The notes under the pieces were generated by a model that saw nothing but the letters and a program-made list of their open reading frames with translations, was not told where the DNA came from and did not search any database. From Acidobacteriota bacterium (GTDB lineage Bacteria; Acidobacteriota; Thermoanaerobaculia; Multivoradales; JAHEKO01), in assembly GCA_029863825.1 (NCBI GenBank), contig JAOTUP010000027.1, forward strand, positions 1-11,069: 11,069 bases of DNA. Reading direction: 5' to 3'. The position numbers and the translations under genes were made by a program. Positions 5,719-11,069 of the stretch are shown one piece after another (positions within the stretch are counted from its first letter, which is position 1; every line of letters begins with the position of its first letter).

Positions 5719-6709
5719 GATGATCCTCCGTCAGAAACGGTCCGTTGCCGACTCGGTCGACGATCACCGATTCGACTTCGTTGAGCTCTCGCAGAGCCGC
5801 GGCGACCCCGACCTCCTCGTCGCTCGGACAGATCACGTGAACGTTGGGTCCGGCGTCGATCGTGGCGTAGGCGGCCAAGCCGCCCTCGCGCAGCCGGCGA
5901 ACGCTCCTGAGCACTGCGATCGTGCCCGCAGTCCAGTAGAAGATCGGTGGCCGCGATGACATGGCAATGAGGTGGAGTTCGAGCGCCTCCTCCTCGAGGA
6001 TGGATCCGAGGTCTCCGATATCGCGCTCGGCGATGGCCGCACGCACGCGACGCAGCTTCTCCCCGAGCCTCTCCAGCCGCCTGGCGAAGAACTGGCTCCC
6101 GGGTGCCCGCCGATGCCCCTCCCGGGACGACACTTCCTTGGGAGCCGAGCTCACGACCGCCACTACGTCGCTCAGTGCCCAATGTGATGCTTCCGCCAAT
6201 TGGCGGGCGCTACCCTCCCCTTTGTCGTCAGGCCATTCCACATAGCCGCCAAAAGCTGATCGGGCAGCCGAGCCGGAACCGCTTGAGCGAGCAAGTATCG
6301 ATAGCTCCCGGCTCTTGAGCGGGCGGCCCAGTGCGGCCGCGGCCGCGAGTGTGAGAGCGGCGAAGCCGGAGGCCGAGGAGGCCAGTCCTGCTCCGGTCGG
6401 GAAGCTGTTCTCGGTCGCGACCCGGAACGTCCCCCTGATGCCGGCCCACGTCTTGAGCCGCAACAAATGACGCTCGATGCCGCGCGAAAAACCCGGCGGA
6501 GCAGGCGCCAGGATACCGTCCGTGCGGACGAGAACCTCGAGCTCTCCCGGACCTTCGGGCAAGAGCTCGACCGTGCAGCGAGAGACACAGGCCGTGAGCG
6601 TCATCGATATCGACGCGTTGTAGGGCAGAGTCTGGTCACTGTCGCGAATGCCCCAGTACTTGATGAAGGCGATGTTCGCGGGCGCGACTGCCGTAGCCTT
6701 GTCGCTCAT
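5711..6709 (-). CDS. MDD-family decarboxylase, possibly phosphomevalonate decarboxylase
   Basis: A 332-residue GHMP-superfamily protein aligned end to end with diphosphomevalonate decarboxylase. NIAFIKYWG (12-20), PYNASISMTL (29-38), ENSFPTGAGLASSASGFAAL (100-119), GSGSAARSAFGGYVEW (144-159), KEVSSREG (191-198), SSRPPIFY (251-258) and IDAGPNV (284-290) are all recognisable; Asp285 is the expected catalytic aspartate and Lys17 is kept. Three departures stand out. The usual second lysine (KYWGK) is Ile21. The LARxGSGS loop has one extra residue (ARSSGSGS). The usual GMxxTxxTS is GHRRAPGS (198-205). In canonical enzymes the YWGK lysine lies near the diphosphate, so its loss fits a monophosphate substrate. 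ATP-dependent decarboxylation would then give isopentenyl phosphate, the substrate of the overlapping IPK. The ATG at 6709 overlaps the mevalonate kinase stop as ATGA, with GAGGCGG upstream. Classical MDD remains possible. Confidence 0.9.
   Translation of the reverse strand: MSDKATAVAPANIAFIKYWGIRDSDQTLPYNASISMTLTACVSRCTVELLPEGPGELEVLVRTDGILAPAPPGFSRGIERHLLRLKTWAGIRGTFRVATENSFPTGAGLASSASGFAALTLAAAAALGRPLKSRELSILARSSGSGSAARSAFGGYVEWPDDKGEGSARQLAEASHWALSDVVAVVSSAPKEVSSREGHRRAPGSQFFARRLERLGEKLRRVRAAIAERDIGDLGSILEEEALELHLIAMSSRPPIFYWTAGTIAVLRSVRRLREGGLAAYATIDAGPNVHVICPSDEEVGVAAALRELNEVESVIVDRVGNGPFLTEDHLV
5725..5729 (-). promoter_or_regulatory. Ribosome binding site that fixes the TTG start of IPK
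   Basis: GGAGG on the minus strand lies 6 nt upstream of the TTG at 5718 and inside the last codons of the upstream decarboxylase gene. The next candidate start, a GTG eight codons in, would cut into the first beta strand and has no such site. The placement suggests ribosomes ending the decarboxylase gene re-initiate on IPK. Confidence 0.65.
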
Positions 6710-7773
6710 ACGGCCGCCTCGATCGACAGACCTTCCGCCCCGATGGGCGCTCTCACCGCTGAATAGCCGCTCAGAATCTCGTCCACTCGACTCTTCACCT
6801 CCGGGCGCCGGTAGACCAGAAGACAGCCGGCCCGCTCACCCGAGAGCGCTCCGGCACCCGAGATTTTGGCAGCGGCGCCGAGCTCGGCAAGGCGCCGGAG
6901 AACATGAGAGACCGGAACTGGCACGACTCCCAGCGTCTCGAGGCAGGACTGATAGTCGGCAATCACCTGCTGCAGGACCGCGGCGTCGGGCCGCGTGTCC
7001 TCTAGAAGTCGCTGAAACCTCCCCACATCTTGTCCCATTCTGTCGAGCATCCGCTGAAATCTCTCAGGTGACGCGTCCTTGTGCCGACGCACCGCAGCGA
7101 CGACTTCACCTGTGGTCTCTGCCGGGCTCCCGGTGTCGTAGATCGCCAGATCACGTCGCGCCCAATCACCGACGTCGACTGGGGTTGCAGCCATTTGCGA
7201 ATCCAGAAGAACGACGCCCCCGCGTAGCACGGTCTCGTGGTCTATGCCGGATGGGTGCCCATGCTGCCGGCGCTCGACATCCATCGCCAACCTGGCGACT
7301 CGGGCCGCCTCCGCTTCCCCGGCGAGAAGTCGCAGCGCCGCAGCCACGACGGCCACAGCCACAGCCGCCGAGCTGCCAAAGCCCGAGCCCACCGGCAGAT
7401 TCGACTCGACCGCGACTCGCAGGAACGGCGGCGACTCGAGGGCGAGATCTGCCAGGACTTCGCCCAACGCGATTTTCACGACGTGCGCCGGATCTTCACC
7501 ACGCACGGCCGTGAAATCCGACGCCGCGTCGAGATCGAACCGCTCCCAGGCCACTCGCTTCTCTTCTCGATAGGCGGTGATCTCTCGCCACGAACAGCGG
7601 TGATGGTAGCCCAGACTCCCGAGAATCAACTCGACCGAGCTTCCACCGATTGCCATGTCGACCCGCACTCGGAGTCCGAGCGCCGCCACCAAAGCAGGCT
7701 TCCCGTAGACTGCAGCATGCTCACCCATGAGGATGATCTTGCCGGGCGCCGAAGCGTGAACTGAAGGAATCAT
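6706..7773 (-). CDS. mvk: Mevalonate kinase
   Basis: A 355-residue GHMP kinase with all three family motifs. APGKIILMGEHAAVYGKPAL (9-28) contains Lys12. The phosphate-binding loop is LPVGSGFGSSAA (126-137), and KISGAGALSG (303-312) is the C-terminal motif. HGHPSGIDHET (171-181) has the Asp (178) that acts as the base in mevalonate kinases. The HGxPSGID form indicates mevalonate kinase rather than phosphomevalonate kinase. It converts mevalonate to 5-phosphomevalonate with ATP. The ATG at 7773 lies 53 nt after HMGR. I see no good Shine-Dalgarno just before it, the only weak one among the operon's starts. Its stop overlaps the next gene's start by ATGA, suggesting coupled translation of consecutive pathway steps. 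Confidence 0.93.
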   Translation of the reverse strand: MIPSVHASAPGKIILMGEHAAVYGKPALVAALGLRVRVDMAIGGSSVELILGSLGYHHRCSWREITAYREEKRVAWERFDLDAASDFTAVRGEDPAHVVKIALGEVLADLALESPPFLRVAVESNLPVGSGFGSSAAVAVAVVAAALRLLAGEAEAARVARLAMDVERRQHGHPSGIDHETVLRGGVVLLDSQMAATPVDVGDWARRDLAIYDTGSPAETTGEVVAAVRRHKDASPERFQRMLDRMGQDVGRFQRLLEDTRPDAAVLQQVIADYQSCLETLGVVPVPVSHVLRRLAELGAAAKISGAGALSGERAGCLLVYRRPEVKSRVDEILSGYSAVRAPIGAEGLSIEAAV

Positions 7774-7826
7774 GGACGTCGAGGATTTCGCCTACGGATG
7801 TCGTCCCGCGCGGCTGACTCGATCCT

Positions 7827-9104
7827 CTAGCCTGCCCCCGGCAGCGGACCGCGACCGAGGCGCTCGTGCGCACTTGCCAGGTCGCCCGAGGTAAACGCGG
7901 CCAAAAGCGAGAGCTCCCCGGCAAGCACGGTGGCACCCAGGATCTCAGCCAGTCGCATGGCGGCTCCGCCTGACCGCTCGGTTGGTCGGTGGACCCCGAG
8001 CAGTGCCAATGCCTCCTGTTGCGTGTCGAGAGCCGTGCCACCGCCCACCGCGCCAAGCGGAAGATCCGGCAAAAAGACCGAGGCGATGACGCCCCCCTCC
8101 CCCCGGGGCTCGACGCAAGTCACGCCCATGGAGCCCTCGGCCACCTGCGCCACATCCTGCCCCGTAGCGATGAAAAACGCAGCCAGAACGTTGGCGAAAT
8201 GAGCATTGAAGCCCATCGATCCAGCCGCAATAGAGCCCAGGAGGTTCTTTCTGTACTGAACTTCAACCAGCTCACTTGCTGTCGTCTTGAGACAGTCCTC
8301 GAGGATCCTCTTCTCGAGCACTACCTCGGCATGAACCCTCTTGCCTCGACCTTCGAGAAAATTGACCGCCGACGGCTTCTTGTCGACGCAGAAGTTGCCC
8401 GAAAGGGCGACGCACGGCACACCCGTCGCCGGCTCGATAAGTCCGTGGACCGCCCGATCGCACGCGACAGTTGCCATATTCATGCCCATAGCGTCACCAG
8501 AGGAAAAGCGAAAGCGCAGATAGATCGAGGTGCCGAACACCTGCGGCCGGATATCGATGAGCCGCAAGTAGCTGCTCGTCTCTTCCATGACCCGACGAAT
8601 CTCGGATTCGTTATCAACCACCCAATCGAGAAAGCGACTCGTGTCTTCGATACCGCTGGTCCTGAAGACTGGAGCTCGCGTGACTCCGACGTCTTCGACT
8701 CGCACCACGGCACCACCGGCATCACGGATCGCCCGACACCCTCGATTAGTGCTGGCAATAAGCGCACCTTCAGTCGTCGCCAGCGGCACAAAGATGTCTT
8801 CTTCCTCGCTCACCCACCGACCGCGGATTCTCAATGGACCGGTAATCCCTACCGGTACCTGTGCCGCGCCGATGAAGTTCTCGCAGTGCCGAGCCGCGGC
8901 CCGCTCGGCGTCGAGTGAGTAACTACCCAGCGCCGTCAACTTGACGCCCATAATCTGCTCCAGAGCCTGCCTCCGGATGCGTGCCGCCGACTCCGCTGAC
9001 AGAGCATCCGGCAGCTCGTGAAAGCCTCGCCGTAGGCCAACGATCTCTCTGACCAGTGCATCCTCGTCGGGTAACTCCACGCCGGACCGCTTGCTCTTCG
9101 TCAT
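7827..9104 (-). CDS. hmgA: Hydroxymethylglutaryl-CoA reductase, class I type
   Basis: A 425-residue protein, the usual size of soluble prokaryotic and archaeal class I HMG-CoA reductases; no membrane segments are seen. ENFIGAAQVPVGITGPL (75-91) binds the CoA substrate and PLATTEGALIASTNRG (107-122) carries the catalytic Glu112. GDAMGMNM (203-210) belongs to the NADP-binding part. DKKPSAVN (241-248) carries Lys242 and GQDVAQ (315-320) the catalytic Asp317. GGGTALDTQQEALALLG (354-370) follows, and His413 in SAHERL is the likely catalytic histidine. It reduces HMG-CoA to mevalonate with two NADPH, the committed step of the pathway. The ATG at 9104 overlaps the fni stop as ATGA. An AGGAGG at 9116-9121 lies inside the end of fni. 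The open frame reaches farther upstream, but that part is antisense-free overlap with fni in another frame and has no family similarity. Confidence 0.95.
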   Translation of the reverse strand: MTKSKRSGVELPDEDALVREIVGLRRGFHELPDALSAESAARIRRQALEQIMGVKLTALGSYSLDAERAAARHCENFIGAAQVPVGITGPLRIRGRWVSEEEDIFVPLATTEGALIASTNRGCRAIRDAGGAVVRVEDVGVTRAPVFRTSGIEDTSRFLDWVVDNESEIRRVMEETSSYLRLIDIRPQVFGTSIYLRFRFSSGDAMGMNMATVACDRAVHGLIEPATGVPCVALSGNFCVDKKPSAVNFLEGRGKRVHAEVVLEKRILEDCLKTTASELVEVQYRKNLLGSIAAGSMGFNAHFANVLAAFFIATGQDVAQVAEGSMGVTCVEPRGEGGVIASVFLPDLPLGAVGGGTALDTQQEALALLGVHRPTERSGGAAMRLAEILGATVLAGELSLLAAFTSGDLASAHERLGRGPLPGAG

Positions 9105-10108
9105 TCGTACCGATGCCTCCTGTGGATCGCCACCTGCTGCAGCTCGGCCACGGTTCGCGCTCCGGCACAGAACATTGCTATCCGCAGCTCTCGTGTGAGC
9201 CGTCCTGCTTTGGCAACGGTGCGCTCCGCGGATTCGGCGGCGGCGGCCAGAAACGGCTGTGCCAGTCCGACCACGTCGCCACCGAGCGCAATTGCTTTGG
9301 CGACATCGATGCCGTTGCGCACGCCGCCGCTGGCAATGATCGTCAGCCCCCCTACTTCTCGCAGCTGCCGAATCGAACGCGGCGTCGCTACTCCCCACTC
9401 CGCGAACACCTCTCCAAGCTCGACTTCGTCGGACCTCTTCGCCTCGATGCGGGCCCAGCTGGTGCCGCCGAGGCCCGCCGTGTCGAGTATCGTCAGACCC
9501 GCATCACGCAAGCGACGTGCCGCCTCTGCCGAGAGCCCACACCCGATCTCCTTCACCACCACCGGGACCGGCAGGGCATCGGCGACCTTGGCCATGCGAT
9601 CGACAAGATTGGAGAAATCGCATTGGCCTTCCGGCTGCAGCGCTTCCTGCAGCGGATTGAGATGAAACACGAGGGCGTCGGCCTCGACCATCTCGACGGC
9701 CGCTCTGCACTCGGCGATACCGAAGCCGTAGTTCAGCTGCACGGCGCCGAGATTGGCTAGCAACGGAATCGACGGGGCCAGCTCACGCACTTTGAAACTG
9801 TCGGCCTGAGTCGAGTCCTCCAACGCCTTTCTCTGCGATCCGACGCCGAGCGCGATCCCGGCTGCCTCGGCGGCGATCGCCAGATTCCGATTAATCCGAG
9901 TTGCCTGTTCGGTCCCCCCGGTCATGCACGAGATAAGCAACGGCGCCTGCAGGCGGCGACCGAGGAACTCCACCGATAGGTCGATGGCGGCATAGTCGAT
10001 CTCTGGGAGGGCGAGATGATCGAAGAAGAATGCATCGAAGAAATTCCCGTGCAGCTGCATGCCCTCCTCGAGAGCGAGATCGATGTGCTCTGCCTTGCGG
10101 TCTCTCAT
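9101..10108 (-). CDS. fni: Type 2 isopentenyl-diphosphate delta-isomerase
   Basis: A 335-residue TIM-barrel flavoprotein with all the type 2 isomerase signatures. RKAEHI (4-9) starts it, then LISCMTGGT (58-66), GSQR (90-93), LANLGAVQL (117-125), HLNPLQEALQPEG (149-161) with the substrate-binding Gln and the Mg-binding Glu, VKEIGCGLS (185-193), GGTSWARIE (214-222), and SGGVRNGIDVAKAIALGGD (260-278), which binds the FMN phosphate. It interconverts IPP and DMAPP using reduced FMN and Mg2+ and is unrelated to the Nudix-type enzyme (Idi1). The ATG at 10108 has GGAGG about 11 nt upstream, slightly long spacing. It lies 38 nt after the prenyl synthase and overlaps HMGR by 4 nt. Confidence 0.95.
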   Translation of the reverse strand: MRDRKAEHIDLALEEGMQLHGNFFDAFFFDHLALPEIDYAAIDLSVEFLGRRLQAPLLISCMTGGTEQATRINRNLAIAAEAAGIALGVGSQRKALEDSTQADSFKVRELAPSIPLLANLGAVQLNYGFGIAECRAAVEMVEADALVFHLNPLQEALQPEGQCDFSNLVDRMAKVADALPVPVVVKEIGCGLSAEAARRLRDAGLTILDTAGLGGTSWARIEAKRSDEVELGEVFAEWGVATPRSIRQLREVGGLTIIASGGVRNGIDVAKAIALGGDVVGLAQPFLAAAAESAERTVAKAGRLTRELRIAMFCAGARTVAELQQVAIHRRHRYE

Positions 10109-10146
10109 GTATCAGCTTGCCTCCGCACTTCGGACCGACGGCGTCC

Positions 10147-11069
10147 TCACGCTTTGCGCTCCCGCAGATAGTCGATGAGACCGAAGAAGAAAGCCTTGGC
10201 TTCGGCGTTTAGATCGAGCTTCTTCAGGGCCTCCGCAGATCGCTCGAGACGCTCATGAACCATGCTCTCGATCTTTTCCCGGGCACCGACTCGCTCGACG
10301 AGTGTCCGCACGCCGCTGACCTCCTCAGCGTCGGGATCTTCCGTCTGCAGACATCGGAGAATCGTCTCGCGTTGCGCCGAGTCCGCCCTTTCCATTGCAG
10401 CCAGAATCAACAGTGTGAACTTTCCCTCGGCGAGGTCACCCCCCACCGGCTTCCCGACGAACTCTCGCTCGCCGAAGACTCCCAGGAGATCATCCTGGAG
10501 CTGAAAAGCCTCGCCCATCGCAAGACCGTAGCCCGCCAGACTCTCAACGACGTGGGAGGAAGCTCCGCCCAGCAAGGCGCCGAGCTGAATCGGCCGCTCG
10601 ACGCTATAGCGGCCGGACTTGAGCCGCAGGATCGACAGCAGGTCTTGTTCTTTGAGACCACCTCGGAGCGGCGCAGTCATCTCCAAGTACTGCCCTATCA
10701 CCACCTCCCGGCACATCTCCGTGAAGCACCTGCTGATCTGCGCGCCATTTACTGCATCAGCCACGCCGGAGAGAAAAAGTCCGACAGCGTGGGAATGAGC
10801 CAGGTCTCCGAGGAGGATTGCAGCCGCCTCACCATGCCGCGCAGATCCATCCCTCCAGCCGCGTCGCCGATGTTCCTTCGCGAAGAGTCGATGCGCAGCC
10901 GATCCCCCGCGGCGCGTTTCGGCACGATCCATGATGTCATCGTGAATCAGTAGGTAGGTGTGCAACAGCTCGACGGCCATCTCCACGGGTAATGTGCGGT
11001 CATTCCCCAGACCGCCCACCGCCTGATAGGCGAAGTGGACCAGAGCCGGCCTCAACCGCTTGCCGCCCC
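10147..11069 (-). CDS. Short-chain polyprenyl diphosphate synthase (5' end off the window)
   Basis: The right edge of the window cuts this gene just inside the conserved GGKRLRPAL block, leaving 306 C-terminal residues. The TTG near 11055 is the Leu codon of that block, not a start. In fragment numbering, the first Asp-rich motif is DDIMD (43-47) followed by RRG (52-54), GQYLEM is at 125-130, LKSGRYS at 149-155, and the second Asp-rich motif lies in QLQDDLLGVFGE (189-200). The enzyme adds IPP units to an allylic diphosphate. The FARM has no two-residue insertion and has Tyr38 at -5 and Leu at -4, the pattern of archaeal-type (type I) GGPP or FPP/GGPP synthases rather than classical bacterial FPP synthase. 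Product length cannot be fixed from sequence. It is the first visible operon gene and would feed the squalene synthase-like enzyme. Confidence 0.93.
   Translation of the reverse strand, partial: GGKRLRPALVHFAYQAVGGLGNDRTLPVEMAVELLHTYLLIHDDIMDRAETRRGGSAAHRLFAKEHRRRGWRDGSARHGEAAAILLGDLAHSHAVGLFLSGVADAVNGAQISRCFTEMCREVVIGQYLEMTAPLRGGLKEQDLLSILRLKSGRYSVERPIQLGALLGGASSHVVESLAGYGLAMGEAFQLQDDLLGVFGEREFVGKPVGGDLAEGKFTLLILAAMERADSAQRETILRCLQTEDPDAEEVSGVRTLVERVGAREKIESMVHERLERSAEALKKLDLNAEAKAFFFGLIDYLRERKA

Larger units (their letters stand above)
2003..11069 (-). other. Isoprenoid biosynthesis operon (eight genes, incomplete at its 5' end)
   Basis: Eight co-directional genes run without a reversal and with intergenic gaps of 53 nt or less. 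Three junctions overlap: 9101-9104 (fni/HMGR), 6706-6709 (mevalonate kinase/decarboxylase) and 5711-5718 (decarboxylase/IPK). In transcription order the cluster is prenyl synthase, fni, HMGR, mevalonate kinase, MDD-like decarboxylase, IPK, squalene synthase-like, UbiD-like. The promoter and any upstream genes (HMG-CoA synthase, thiolase, phosphomevalonate kinase if present) are past the right edge. No strong internal promoter was recognised. Operon structure is inferred from spacing and overlaps. Confidence 0.8.

Noticed and set aside
6648..7514. Plus-strand open frame of 288 codons
   Set aside because: Antisense to the mevalonate kinase gene; Pro/Arg/Ser-rich translation typical of a shadow frame.
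7774..7826. Hairpin (GGACG with CGTCC) before mevalonate kinase as a translational control element
   Set aside because: Only five base pairs with a long loop; no riboswitch-like conservation can be judged from one sequence.
9105..9398. N-terminal extension of HMG-CoA reductase in the same open frame
   Set aside because: The extension overlaps fni in another frame, has low-complexity composition, and the ATG at 9104 has AGGAGG plus the ATGA overlap.
1..11069. CRISPR arrays, insertion sequences, tRNA genes, attachment sites
   Set aside because: No direct repeat series, transposase motifs, terminal inverted repeats or tRNA-like folds were seen on reading both strands.

Overview
This is GC-rich bacterial DNA (roughly 60% by eye) that uses ATG, GTG and TTG starts, often behind GGAGG Shine-Dalgarno sequences. 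RNase Y, 6S RNA and ZapA side by side, plus a full mevalonate-type isoprenoid gene set, suggest an Acidobacteriota-, Myxococcota- or other Deltaproteobacteria-like lineage. No rRNA or taxonomic marker is present, so this is a weak inference.

Layout. Bases 1-867 are a housekeeping block on the minus strand, transcribed in the order zapA -> 6S RNA -> rny. rny runs off the left edge. A flavin reductase-like gene (868-1368, minus) lies upstream of zapA. A small PilZ-domain gene (1580-1924) is the only convincing plus-strand gene. From 2003 to the right edge at 11069, every gene is on the minus strand and tightly packed. In transcription order they are: short-chain polyprenyl diphosphate synthase (5' end cut by the window), type 2 IPP isomerase (fni), class I HMG-CoA reductase, mevalonate kinase, an MDD-family decarboxylase, isopentenyl phosphate kinase (IPK), a squalene synthase-like enzyme, and a UbiD-family decarboxylase. 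Several junctions overlap: ATGA at fni/HMGR and at mevalonate kinase/decarboxylase, and 8 nt at decarboxylase/IPK. This is most likely one operon whose promoter lies beyond the right edge.

How the genes work together. HMG-CoA reductase makes mevalonate and mevalonate kinase makes 5-phosphomevalonate. The classical route would then need phosphomevalonate kinase, which is absent here. Instead, an MDD-like decarboxylase is translationally coupled to mevalonate kinase on one side and IPK on the other. This decarboxylase has lost the second lysine of the usual KYWGK motif (Ile21 here). The simplest reading is the alternative mevalonate pathway known from Haloferax and Roseiflexus: phosphomevalonate -> isopentenyl phosphate -> IPP. 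IPP isomerase and the prenyl synthase then make FPP or GGPP, and the squalene synthase-like enzyme condenses two prenyl diphosphates. The UbiD protein probably serves prenylated quinone synthesis. A role like that of the archaeal anhydromevalonate-phosphate decarboxylase is a less likely alternative. The bacterial MVK-decarboxylase-IPK module is the main item of interest.
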